Origin: JAVZLH01 sp049700435
GTDB taxonomy: Archaea > Thermoproteota > Bathyarchaeia > Bathyarchaeales > Bathycorpusculaceae
NCBI GenBank assembly: GCA_049700435.1
Contig: JBNAVK010000012.1
Span: 1 to 32,718, forward strand
Direction of reading: 5' to 3'
Length of the DNA: 32,718 nt
Below the pieces are notes generated by a model. It was not told where the DNA came from. It searched no databases and was given only the letters and a program-made list of their open reading frames with translations. Made by a program: the position numbers and the translations under genes. Shown here in pieces: positions 7,349-14,863 of this stretch; positions within the stretch are counted from its first letter, which is position 1, and each line of letters begins with the position of its first letter.

Positions 7349-8200
7349 TTGATCGAGAAAGTTGATTTGGTGATGTGGACTAGGAATGGCGCAGAAACCT
7401 TGCCTATAGTTCTTAGAAGAATTAACAGCGCAATACCCAGCGAATTCGTTAATAACAAAATAATTGTAGATGACAAGAGCACAGACGACACAAGAAAAAT
7501 AGCAAAGTCTTTTGGATGGAACGTTATTTTAAATGAAGGAGCAGGAATAAGCGACGGAGCCAATACTGCACTCAAATATGTAACGCCAGATTTTTTTATT
7601 AGTTTTGAGCAAGATTTGCTTTTGGCTCCTAACTGGTGGCAAAGAGTCCCAAGGCTTTTGAATAACCCAAGAGTCGCGGTAGCCTCTGGCATAAGATTAC
7701 CAGATCAGCCGCTAGTGCTTAGGCGAATACAACAATATACTTATGAAAAGTATAGGGTGATGGAAAGTAAAGGGGAATTTATTCCATACACAAGAACCAT
7801 TGATAATACAATCTACAAAACAAAAATAATTCGTCAAATAGGAGGTTTTCCAAAACTATCTGGCTCAGCTGGTGTAGATCAAATTTTAGCCCAACGCGTT
7901 CATTCAACTGGATTCAAATGGGAAGTCGATTATGAAGTAATGTCAATCCACCTCAGAAAGGGACTTCAAAACGAAATAGCACATAACTATTGGTACGGCA
8001 CATGTTTAGACGAGTTAGAACATGTACTATTCAAAAGAAATGCAAATATTCGGAGGCTATTACTACGCTTCGTTTTTAGCCCGTTAAGGGGTTTGCATAT
8101 AGCCTTAACAACGAGAGAACCGCGGTCTATTTACATACATCCGCTCATCAGATTGGCTGTTATAAGAGGTATTGTTGACAAGAGAAAGGGAGCAGTTTAA
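7349..8200 (+). CDS. GT2 family glycosyltransferase
   Basis: This 283-residue GT-A enzyme has a first strand VDLVMWTRNG at residues 5-14, VDDKSTDDT at 40-48 (nucleotide binding), an N-x-GAGISDGAN segment near 62-72 and FEQDLLL around 86-92, where EQD stands at the DXD position. A later GGFP (near 165) and AGVDQILAQR are the usual acceptor/catalytic region of GT2. The frame is open further upstream to an ATG at 7319. However, the TTG at 7349 is preceded by GGGAGG with an 8-nt spacer and the domain begins at once, so the TTG is the better start. The C-terminus is basic with a short hydrophobic stretch and no clear membrane helix. It lies about 120 nt after the previous glycosyltransferase. Acceptor and sugar are unknown. 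Confidence 0.82.
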   Translation: MIEKVDLVMWTRNGAETLPIVLRRINSAIPSEFVNNKIIVDDKSTDDTRKIAKSFGWNVILNEGAGISDGANTALKYVTPDFFISFEQDLLLAPNWWQRVPRLLNNPRVAVASGIRLPDQPLVLRRIQQYTYEKYRVMESKGEFIPYTRTIDNTIYKTKIIRQIGGFPKLSGSAGVDQILAQRVHSTGFKWEVDYEVMSIHLRKGLQNEIAHNYWYGTCLDELEHVLFKRNANIRRLLLRFVFSPLRGLHIALTTREPRSIYIHPLIRLAVIRGIVDKRKGAV

Positions 8201-8300
8201 CCAATTAATTTTATAAAGTTAAATGCTGGATTAATGCTTAAAGTTTTTACGAGTAAGATCAAGCATACAAATAAAACCACACCATCAGGAGAGAGTCAAA

Positions 8301-9065
8301 ATTAATCGGCCGACAATTTCGGTAATAGTTTGCGCACATAACGAGGAAAACTACATCGGCAAATGCTTAACTGCTTTAATGCAAGCATTAAATGAATTAG
8401 AAAGTGAAGTAATGCTCGTTGCTGACAGATGTACAGACAAAACAGTGGAAAAAGCCAAAAAATACCCTGTTAAAATTATCGAAAAAACCTGGAAACGCTG
8501 GCAAAACAGTTATTCTGAATCGCTGCAGACCGGATACTTGAACGCAAACAGTTATTACCTAAGCATAGTTGACGCGGACATTGTTGTGCCATCAAACTTT
8601 TTTAAACAAATGATTACGCTCATTGATGAAAAGACAGCGTCCGTTGCTGCACATGTAACAACATATCCGGAGGGTTTTTTAAACAGACTAATAAATTCTT
8701 GGGAGAAGACTTACAAATTTGCACCTTTAGGGCAAACACCCTACGGGGCTGCAAGGATAATTTTAAGGAAAGCATTGGACGAAATAGGTGGATTCAGAGA
8801 TGTTCCTACACCAGACACGGACATAGATATTAGGTTTGCAAAGCATGGATACAAAAGCATCTTCAGCAGGGACTTGACGGTTTATCACATAAGGCGCATA
8901 ACGTTAAAGTCAATAATAAATGGGCAGATTAACTGCGGAAGAGGACGCTACGACCTCGGAGTAAGCCTTCCAAAAACTTTAGGCCATGCAATGCTACGTG
9001 TTAGACCGTTTACTGTTTGCGGATGGTTATTGGAGAAGTATCAACATAAAATAACGGCTTGTTAA
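8301..9065 (+). CDS. GT2 family glycosyltransferase with a probable ATT start codon
   Basis: A GT2 domain is complete only if translation begins upstream of the first ATG at 8379. The in-frame bases 8301-8378 encode RPTISVIVCAHNEENYIGK, the canonical first strand and nucleotide loop. Downstream are VADRCTDKT, the metal-binding VDADIV (DAD at residues 91-93) and a GGFRDVPTPDTDIDIR acceptor block. The frame is open back to a stop at 8232-8234, yet it holds no ATG, GTG or TTG before 8379. GGAGAG at 8288-8293 sits 7 nt before ATT at 8301, which is the ideal position, so ATT is taken as the start (254 residues). The alternative, ATG 8379, would remove the nucleotide-binding strand. Last of three plus-strand glycosyltransferases; converges with the epimerase gene. 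Confidence 0.78.
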   Translation: MNRPTISVIVCAHNEENYIGKCLTALMQALNELESEVMLVADRCTDKTVEKAKKYPVKIIEKTWKRWQNSYSESLQTGYLNANSYYLSIVDADIVVPSNFFKQMITLIDEKTASVAAHVTTYPEGFLNRLINSWEKTYKFAPLGQTPYGAARIILRKALDEIGGFRDVPTPDTDIDIRFAKHGYKSIFSRDLTVYHIRRITLKSIINGQINCGRGRYDLGVSLPKTLGHAMLRVRPFTVCGWLLEKYQHKITAC

Positions 9066-9082
9066 GTATCTTTAGGTATATT

Positions 9083-9994
9083 TTATTTCAGCAATTTACC
9101 TAAACCATTACGTAAGGAGAAATTTGGCTTGTATCCAAGTTTATGTTTAGCTTTTTCTATGTTCGCCCAACTTCTTTTGATGTCTCCTTCCCTCGGCTCC
9201 GCATAAATTGGCTCAACATTTTTCAAACCAAATTTGTCAATTAGAGTTTCTGCGAGTTCTTTTATGGAAGTTTCTTTTCCAGAGCCTATGTTGATGTCAC
9301 CTACACATTGTTTGGATTCCATAGCTTCGCAGAAAGCATCAACAACATCTAAAACGTAAACGAAATCCCTTGTTTGTGAACCGTCGCCGAAAATTATTGG
9401 TGGTTCGCCAGACCTTAGTCTACGGATAAATTGGGATACGACTCCGCTGTAGGGATTGCCTTCCTGTCTTGGGCCGTAAACATTGAAAAGTCTGAGGGAA
9501 ACAGCTTTCAAGCCGTGGAGTTTGTTGAAGACTTTGCAGTACTTTTCCACAGCAAGTTTTGAAACGGCATATGGCGATAATGGGTTTGTTGGGTGTTCCT
9601 CGTTTATTGGAAGGTATTGTGGCTCACCGTAGACTGCGCATGAAGAGGCGTAAATGAACTTTTCAACATTGTTTTTGATGCTTTCCTCTAGAATGTTTAG
9701 GGAACCGCAAACGTTTACCTGGTTAACAAGTAAGGGGTTTCTGACGGAGAACGAGACGTCAACGAGCGCCGCTAAGTGGAAAACAACTTCAACGTCTTTC
9801 AAAGCCCTCTTAACAACTTCTCTATTACGAATGTCACCTTTAAGAAAGAGGAGACTTCGATTTTCCAAGTCAAGATTCTCAGTTTTCCCCGAGGACAAGT
9901 CATCAAGAACCACCACATTGTAGCCTCCTTTTAAAAGCCTCTCCACCAAGTGGCTTCCGATAAAACCAGCACCACCAGTTACTAACACGCTCAT
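9083..9994 (-). CDS. galE: UDP-glucose/UDP-GlcNAc 4-epimerase-like extended SDR
   Basis: This protein of about 303 residues interconverts UDP-sugars at C4, or a close reaction, for glycan assembly. The NAD site GGAGFIG is at residues 7-13, Asp31 at the end of strand 2 fits NAD, SSCAVYG lies at about 117-123, and the catalytic pair is Tyr142-x-x-x-Lys146 (YAVSK). RLFNVYGPRQ and a GDGSQTRDFVYV block complete the sugar-nucleotide site. Translation could start at TTG 10009, which overlaps the upstream stop as TTGA. ATG 9994 has AAGGGG six nt upstream and puts the Rossmann strand at the N-terminus, so it is preferred. It is co-transcribed with the Alg14/Alg13-like gene. Whether it uses Glc/Gal or GlcNAc/GalNAc cannot be decided by eye. 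Confidence 0.85.
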   Translation of the reverse strand: MSVLVTGGAGFIGSHLVERLLKGGYNVVVLDDLSSGKTENLDLENRSLLFLKGDIRNREVVKRALKDVEVVFHLAALVDVSFSVRNPLLVNQVNVCGSLNILEESIKNNVEKFIYASSCAVYGEPQYLPINEEHPTNPLSPYAVSKLAVEKYCKVFNKLHGLKAVSLRLFNVYGPRQEGNPYSGVVSQFIRRLRSGEPPIIFGDGSQTRDFVYVLDVVDAFCEAMESKQCVGDINIGSGKETSIKELAETLIDKFGLKNVEPIYAEPREGDIKRSWANIEKAKHKLGYKPNFSLRNGLGKLLK

Positions 9995-10005
9995 AGTTTT
10001 CCCCT

Positions 10006-10965
10006 TCAAAACTTGAGAATCAAGTTGGCTAAGTTTTCAGCTCCATCAGGAAAATTTGGTCGGGGCATTTTCTTTGATTCTTCTATTGCACCTAACAGAT
10101 TCTTTAGAGTAATTTCAGAAACCAGCACTGCATTTACTTTTTTCACCAAAAACTTTGCATCTTCAACACCCGCGGTTCTCGTCCATTCTGGGTTAGGAAC
10201 AACGACCGTGGGTTTCTTGTAGATCAGCGCTTCTAAAATTGTGGAGCCAAAATGTGTAACCACTATGTCGGCGCCAGCGACAAGCTCATAGAACCGTGTA
10301 GAATATTCGATTATTTTCCATTCAGGATGCCGCTTTTTATAAGGCTCTGGATTCACTTTGCCAGTTTGTAAAACCACGTTTGTTAAACTGCTTTCGGAAA
10401 TTACGTCAAAAAGTTGCTTATGTCCTAATGTGCCACCTGTCACGAGGATGTAGCTACCATTCCATGGTTTTACTTCGGGTTTCGGGAGCAAGGGTCCAAC
10501 AACCGTCCCCCTTTTTAAAAGTCTTTTTTGTTCTTCCCAATGCAGTGCAGTAATGGTCGAAAAGGGTTGTAGTAAAAGCGCGGTTTTTGAAGCCTTCGTG
10601 AAGCGGACGGAGCTTTCAATGTTAATTAGCGGTATGCCTTTCATCCAGGCAAAAAAACTTGGCGGTATGCAAAAGTTGCTGCCAGTGCTTACAACCGCAT
10701 CAAAGTCTCCGGAGACTTGCTTAAAAGATTCGATGAAAGCTTTTGTAAGTTTCGGAATGAATTCGCTGGTGGGTGTTTTGGCTTCTCGCGGCTTTAAAAG
10801 AAAATCAACTGTGCCAAATTTGCTGAGTCTTTTCTGGCTTAAGATGTCTCCTTTAGGGACGAGAAAATGTATGTTGGCTCTGCCGTGAAGCCTCTGCGCT
10901 AGGGCGTAGCCATATCCAGTATGACCGCCGCCGCCTGCCAGAATCACTACAGTTTTAGTTGCCAA
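10006..10965 (-). CDS. Fused Alg14-like/Alg13-like (MurG/GT28-type) glycosyltransferase
   Basis: The 319-residue protein looks like a UDP-GlcNAc transferase of the GT-B fold. The N-terminal half (1 to about 155) has the glycine-rich loop GGGGHTG at residues 11-17, an STGSNFCIPPSFFAW segment and NIESSVRF, as in Alg14/EpsE. The C-terminal half (about 170-319) starts with VTGGTLGHKQLFD and contains GADIVVTHFGSTILEAL and KPTVVVPNP, the UDP-sugar-binding GT28 C-domain of Alg13/MurG. In eukaryotes the two halves are separate proteins that add the second GlcNAc to the dolichol oligosaccharide; here they form one chain. There is no N-terminal membrane anchor of the Alg14 kind. It lies upstream of, and overlaps, the galE-like gene. 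A role in lipid-linked glycan synthesis is inferred. Confidence 0.8.
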   Translation of the reverse strand: MATKTVVILAGGGGHTGYGYALAQRLHGRANIHFLVPKGDILSQKRLSKFGTVDFLLKPREAKTPTSEFIPKLTKAFIESFKQVSGDFDAVVSTGSNFCIPPSFFAWMKGIPLINIESSVRFTKASKTALLLQPFSTITALHWEEQKRLLKRGTVVGPLLPKPEVKPWNGSYILVTGGTLGHKQLFDVISESSLTNVVLQTGKVNPEPYKKRHPEWKIIEYSTRFYELVAGADIVVTHFGSTILEALIYKKPTVVVPNPEWTRTAGVEDAKFLVKKVNAVLVSEITLKNLLGAIEESKKMPRPNFPDGAENLANLILKF

Positions 10966-11056
10966 TCACAGTCATCTCTCTTTTTCTGAGGCGTTATTTC
11001 TTTCGCAACTACATAATCAACAATAAGTATTTTAAAAACGTTAAGTGCTCTTAAGG

Positions 11057-11064
11057 TTTAAAAG
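11057..11064 (+). promoter_or_regulatory. TATA box for the flippase gene
   Basis: GG-TTTAAAAG lies with its centre about 26 nt before the TTG at 11086, and no ribosome site lies between, so the flippase mRNA is probably leaderless with a TTG start. Confidence 0.5.
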
Positions 11065-11085
11065 AAATACTATTGGTGTAAGTCT

Positions 11086-12570
11086 TTGGCAAAGAGTGAA
11101 ATTAGACTGCAATATTCCGGTTTTATGATTTTTGCAGCCAAACTATTTAGTGTAGTTTCAGGCTTGGCTTTTCAGTTTATGCTTGCGCGAAATACAACAA
11201 CATATGAGTATGGCTTATGGTTTAACATAGGCAGCGACATACTGGGATATTTTACTTTGTTAGCTGGGGTTCTCCCTTTTTGGTCCATGAGATTTGTAGC
11301 GAGGGGAAAAACGGGGGCGGCTAAAACAGGTATTGTTGCAAATCTAGTTATTTCTGCAGTGGCTACAGCTTTTTATCTTTCCATTGTGCCTTTTATAACG
11401 TCCTTGCTTAACATACCCGAGCGGTATCTTCTGCTTTATTTTTTAATTTCAGTGCAAATAATAGAAATTTACTCTATTAATGCTTTACAAGCTTGTTTAC
11501 AAGCAAAAATTCCCCACACCATAGGATACGGGTTAATTATTGTAGAAGTATGCAAAGTTGTTTTAGGCTACATTCTCATAATCCATTTAAACCAGTCTCT
11601 CCTTGGCGCTATAATGAGCATCATTGTAGCCTTCGCCCTTCAAACACTCTATTTTGTTAAGCTTTTAAGCGAAGAATTTAAGGAAAAAGTTGAATGGAAG
11701 TACGTTCGAGAATGGCTTAAAGGTTCTGTTGCAAACATCTATAATGTTATAGGAAACCAGATTGCAGCTTTCATATTCATCTTGCTATTTGCTTACGGTG
11801 GTGAGGGTGCAAGGGGATATTATGGTGCGGCAGCACAAATCGCAACGGTAATTACTTATTCTTCTTTTCTTGCTTTTGCCTTATACCCAAAACTGTTGAT
11901 GGAAAGGAAAGCGGAAGATGTGGAGACTGCATTGAAAATGGTTTTACTTTTTGCAATTCCTATGACAGCTGGTGCATTGGCGTTACCGGACTCTTTTCTA
12001 ACTCTTTTGAAAGCAGATTATGTTGACGCTGTGCCAGTTCTGATAGTGTTAGCGATAGACTCTTTTGTAATAACGCTTTCTTCTCTCCTCAGTTTTGTTC
12101 TTTACGGCTTAGAAAAGGTGGATGAGAAAGCCACAATATCATTTAGAGAACTCGTCAGAAGCAAACTGTTTTTTTCTTTTTCACTACCATATTTCCATTC
12201 AATGATAACCTTGCCTACAACATTTTTCGTCTTGGTTGTTTACACACAAAACCAGCCGCTATCTTCGGCGTTATGCGTCAGCATTATTAATTCAGCAGCG
12301 CGTTTCATAATGTTCATAATTTTATGTGCTATTGTCCGAAAAATGACTAGGGTAAAGCTTCCTTGGAAAAATATTGCTAAATACTTGTTTGCTTCGATTC
12401 TCATGGCTGTAATTTTGTTCTTTTTGCCTCATCCTACGAGAATAGTTACAACGTTAGCTATGACTGCGGCTGGTGGTACAATCTACTTTATGTTGCTGAT
12501 GGCCATAGACAAAGAGACGCGGTCTTTGGTTGGTTCGGTGTGGAAGGAGATTATGTCAAGATTTGCATGA
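11086..12570 (+). CDS. Polysaccharide/lipid-linked glycan flippase, MOP (Wzx/MATE-like) superfamily
   Basis: This is a 494-residue integral membrane protein with roughly 12-14 hydrophobic helices along its whole length, for example near residues 12-32, 45-65, 85-110, 120-140, 150-172, 215-240, 285-305 and several between 320 and 480. The length and helix pattern fit Wzx/RfbX-type flippases, which move undecaprenyl- or dolichyl-linked glycans across the membrane. The short loops are charged (RGKTGAAKTG near 73-82, EEFKEKVEWKYVREWL near 195-210). The glycosyltransferases on both sides strongly support this role. The start is TTG with a TATA box at the leaderless distance. Family known; the exact lipid carrier and glycan are inferred only from context. 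Confidence 0.82.
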   Translation: MAKSEIRLQYSGFMIFAAKLFSVVSGLAFQFMLARNTTTYEYGLWFNIGSDILGYFTLLAGVLPFWSMRFVARGKTGAAKTGIVANLVISAVATAFYLSIVPFITSLLNIPERYLLLYFLISVQIIEIYSINALQACLQAKIPHTIGYGLIIVEVCKVVLGYILIIHLNQSLLGAIMSIIVAFALQTLYFVKLLSEEFKEKVEWKYVREWLKGSVANIYNVIGNQIAAFIFILLFAYGGEGARGYYGAAAQIATVITYSSFLAFALYPKLLMERKAEDVETALKMVLLFAIPMTAGALALPDSFLTLLKADYVDAVPVLIVLAIDSFVITLSSLLSFVLYGLEKVDEKATISFRELVRSKLFFSFSLPYFHSMITLPTTFFVLVVYTQNQPLSSALCVSIINSAARFIMFIILCAIVRKMTRVKLPWKNIAKYLFASILMAVILFFLPHPTRIVTTLAMTAAGGTIYFMLLMAIDKETRSLVGSVWKEIMSRFA

Positions 12571-12575
12571 AAAGT

Positions 12576-13451
12576 TTAAGCGCCGTTTTTCTCCCATAGT
12601 TGGCTGAAAAGTGTTTTTAGGGCTTTTATGAAGGCGTCATAGTTTGTCCACAACGCTGCCACTCGCTTTTTGCCATTGTCTTTTCTGATTAGCAGAAGGA
12701 GTTGTTCGCTGTCGGCTAGCAGGAAAGTCGGCAGGTCTCCATTGTTGGAAAGCGAATATTTTGCCTTTTTAAGTTTCATTTTGTCGATGAAGAAGCAGCT
12801 TTTTGGAGAATAGTTTGTTAACAGTTGCACGTTTATGTTTGCTTTCGCTGCGTTTTCGAGCTTGTCCAAGACGCCTGAGTGGTAGAAGTTTGTAATGTCG
12901 TGCTCGGATAGGTAAACTAAGGCTTCTTCTTGGACGTTGCTGAGTATTTCGTTGGTTTTTAGGCTTATTTGCTCCTCGCCCTCTAATATTTGGAAAACTT
13001 CTTTCCTCTCGTTTTCCGTCTCTGTTTTGGGAAGGGAAAGCCAGAGATCGACAAGACTTTGCTTCCTTCTTTCTAGGAGGCTTATTTTCATTTTTTTGGT
13101 TTCTATGAGTATATCTAAGGCTTTTTCAAACGGTGTAGCAATGAATTTCAGAGGTTTTTCGAAAACGGAGGATATTAGCCCCTTCTTTTCTAGGTCGCGT
13201 AGAATTCTGTAGGTTTCTGTTCTGTGAAGGGATAATGCTTCCGAAATTTCGCTTGCCTTATGCTCTCCAGTACGCGCCAGATAAATGTAGACTCTGATCT
13301 CGTTTTTGGACAACCCGAGTCTGCAGAGGGCTTTCTCTATTGTTTCGACGGATTTAGTCGGTCCCTTATCAGTTTTTATGAACCGCCATATTCCACTTTT
13401 TTCGTCGTATAGTTTTATGACGCCTTCAGGTTTTTCAACAGATAATTCCAT
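12576..13451 (-). CDS. TrmB-family transcriptional regulator
   Basis: The 291-residue protein has a TrmB-type winged helix at about 37-110. IEKALCRLGLSKNEIRVYIYLA begins at residue 38, followed by KASEISEALSLHRTETYRILRDLEKKGLI (recognition helix LHRTETYRIL). A coiled-coil linker follows at 112-140. The C-terminal part resembles the TrmB effector region, although the clear sugar-binding residues of the best-studied TrmB proteins are not evident. TrmB proteins usually repress or activate sugar transport and metabolism genes. An unusual N-terminal extension of about 33 residues precedes the DNA-binding domain. It converges on the flippase gene with 5 nt between stops and is divergent from the membrane protein gene at 13621. 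The spacer contains a palindromic TATA and repeated ATTC motifs, so autoregulation is likely. Confidence 0.85.
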   Translation of the reverse strand: MELSVEKPEGVIKLYDEKSGIWRFIKTDKGPTKSVETIEKALCRLGLSKNEIRVYIYLARTGEHKASEISEALSLHRTETYRILRDLEKKGLISSVFEKPLKFIATPFEKALDILIETKKMKISLLERRKQSLVDLWLSLPKTETENERKEVFQILEGEEQISLKTNEILSNVQEEALVYLSEHDITNFYHSGVLDKLENAAKANINVQLLTNYSPKSCFFIDKMKLKKAKYSLSNNGDLPTFLLADSEQLLLLIRKDNGKKRVAALWTNYDAFIKALKTLFSQLWEKNGA

Positions 13452-13470
13452 TTTATTCCCAGCAGCCCAC

Positions 13471-13545
13471 TCCTAATTCAAATTCCGACGTAGAATTCGA
13501 TTCTGGCTAGGTATATTTTATACTTCTGAATTCAAAATCTGAATC
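13471..13545. promoter_or_regulatory. Divergent promoter/operator region with palindromic TATA and ATTC repeats
   Basis: GTATA-TTT-TATAC at 13511-13523 is a perfect inverted repeat that reads as a TATA box on either strand (TATAAAATA toward the TrmB gene). Two GAATTC hexamers at 13493-13498 and 13528-13533 flank it at 35-nt spacing, with further ATTC copies at about 13476-13485 and 13500-13503. The TrmB-like protein is the obvious candidate to bind here. Confidence 0.4.
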
Positions 13546-13620
13546 ACAAATACACAATCAAAAGCGTTAAATCAACAAAACCGAAAATTAACATCAGAGA
13601 CCGGTTAGGGGAAAGGAGAA

Positions 13621-14091
13621 GTGCAGAACAAAATAGGCAGAAAATTTAGCTTAAAACATTTTTTCTTGCCTAGAAACAACCATTGGCTGAGGAGGAGCGC
13701 TTTAGTTTTCGCCTTTGTACTTTTTGATTATTTTTCAACGCTAGCTTTTTGTCGTTTACCCCCTCAAGAAGCGAACATTCACGCGAGGGCCTTTATGGAA
13801 AGTTTCGGCATACCTTTAGGGCTAACATTGTTTGTTCTGATAGCCAACCTTCCGATTTATGTGGCTTTTTGTGTGGACTCTCATTTGGTTAAGCTTCCAC
13901 AAAGCGCCGCCGTCATCGAAGTTGGCATTGACTTTGTTTTCGCATGGTTTATTGCTGGGCTTCATTTTAGCGGAGGCACCAGTTGGTTTTGGATTGCGCC
14001 AGATATGGTTAGGCAGGCTCTTGGAGCTATTTTGTACGTGTTTGCTGCTTTGTTGTTTGTGAAACCCCATAAACCACGCTATGACCATTAA
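13621..14091 (+). CDS. Small four-helix membrane protein, function unknown
   Basis: The 156-residue protein has a basic N-terminus (residues 1-25, net positive, probably cytoplasmic) and four predicted membrane helices at about 26-45, 62-84, 96-115 and 130-148. A conserved-looking FDYFSTLAF stretch lies in helix 1, and a short acidic/His segment (PPQEANIHARAFME) lies between helices 1 and 2. Similar FDYxST-type segments occur in small DUF-type archaeal membrane proteins, but no family is assigned with confidence. The start is GTG. GGGG and GGAG lie within 15 nt upstream, the first at a good spacing. It is divergent from the TrmB-family gene and shares its control region, so the regulator may govern it. 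No catalytic motif is visible. Confidence 0.6.
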   Translation: MQNKIGRKFSLKHFFLPRNNHWLRRSALVFAFVLFDYFSTLAFCRLPPQEANIHARAFMESFGIPLGLTLFVLIANLPIYVAFCVDSHLVKLPQSAAVIEVGIDFVFAWFIAGLHFSGGTSWFWIAPDMVRQALGAILYVFAALLFVKPHKPRYDH

Positions 14092-14096
14092 TCATG

Positions 14097-14127
14097 GTTA
14101 GTGTGTAACAGTTGGTAACATACTAAC
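14097..14127 (+). terminator. Ten-base-pair hairpin between two genes (terminator or operator)
   Basis: GTTAGTGTGT (14097-14106) pairs with ACATACTAAC (14118-14127) over 10 bp with a single G-U pair and an 11-nt loop. It begins 6 nt after the stop of the membrane protein. Its loop and arms also contain GTAACA twice, at 14105-14110 and 14115-14120. There is no following T-run, so a protein-binding site is as likely as a terminator. Confidence 0.3.
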
Positions 14128-14187
14128 TCTATTATCTTTATGATTTTGATAGTTTAACCGGTATTATTCGAGTTAGGAGATTCCCTT

Positions 14188-14856
14188 ATGGAAAAGAAAG
14201 ATGTTAAGGCAAATGAAAGCGCGCCTCAACCGCAGAAAAAGGAAGAAGCCCAAGCGGAAGCTGTTGAGGAAGCATACTTTTTCCATCCTGTGCAACTTTC
14301 AGAGGAAAGCGGAGAAACATTGGACGAACAGGAGATAGAGAAGTCTAAGGCTGAAGTGGAGCAGAAGCTTCAAGAGCTCTTGAAAAGCATAAGCGAGGAA
14401 ACGTTACAGTTAAGCGAATTTTTGATGGAGGAAAACAAAATAATGAATGAACTCTGCGTATCTCTAAAGCAGATTTTGAAAAAGCTTAATGTATCCTTCA
14501 ACATCCCCCCACAAGATATACCTCTAAGGAAAAGGGCAAAAAAAGTAATTTTGAATGAGGAAGGACATTTAATACTTTTTTACGAGAAAGGCGATGTGCA
14601 CTCGGCTTTTTTGGCTGAGTACCCCCCTGAAACTGTGATGGCTGTCTTACTTGTTATAATGCCCGAGATGGCTAAGGTGATGACGCTTTACAGAAAGAAG
14701 ATAAGCACAAGGGTAAGCTTCTTCGGAAGGGTGAAAAGGGAACTCAAAAATGTTGCAAAGGCTATAATTGGTAGCGCACAAGAGGGCGCAAGCACCAGCC
14801 AAGAACAGTCGATGGATGTTGTAAAAGATGAAATAAACACTGGAAACCAAAGCTAG
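14188..14856 (+). CDS. Uncharacterised cytoplasmic protein with charged, coiled-coil N-terminal half
   Basis: This 222-residue protein is not recognised. Residues 1-30 are Lys/Glu/Gln/Ala-rich and likely disordered. Residues about 45-105 are strongly helical and acidic and probably form a coiled coil (EQEIEKSKAEVEQKLQELL, then an ISEETLQLSEFLMEEN segment). Residues 115-180 look like a compact alpha/beta domain with VILNEEGHLILFYEKGD, then a helix with the hydrophobic run VMAVLLVIMPEMAKVM. The C-terminal 25 residues are Ser/Gln-rich. ATG 14188 is preceded by TTAGGAG with an 8-nt spacer, so the start is firm. Another unrecognised protein begins 7 nt downstream, and both converge on a VWA-AAA+ pair. 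Association with that ATPase system is only an inference from position. Confidence 0.65.
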   Translation: MEKKDVKANESAPQPQKKEEAQAEAVEEAYFFHPVQLSEESGETLDEQEIEKSKAEVEQKLQELLKSISEETLQLSEFLMEENKIMNELCVSLKQILKKLNVSFNIPPQDIPLRKRAKKVILNEEGHLILFYEKGDVHSAFLAEYPPETVMAVLLVIMPEMAKVMTLYRKKISTRVSFFGRVKRELKNVAKAIIGSAQEGASTSQEQSMDVVKDEINTGNQS

Positions 14857-14863
14857 AAGGCTG

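Noticed and set aside
8379..9065. Glycosyltransferase beginning at ATG 8379
   Set aside because: This start would remove the conserved first strand of the GT2 fold encoded immediately upstream and has no ribosome site; ATT 8301 is better placed.
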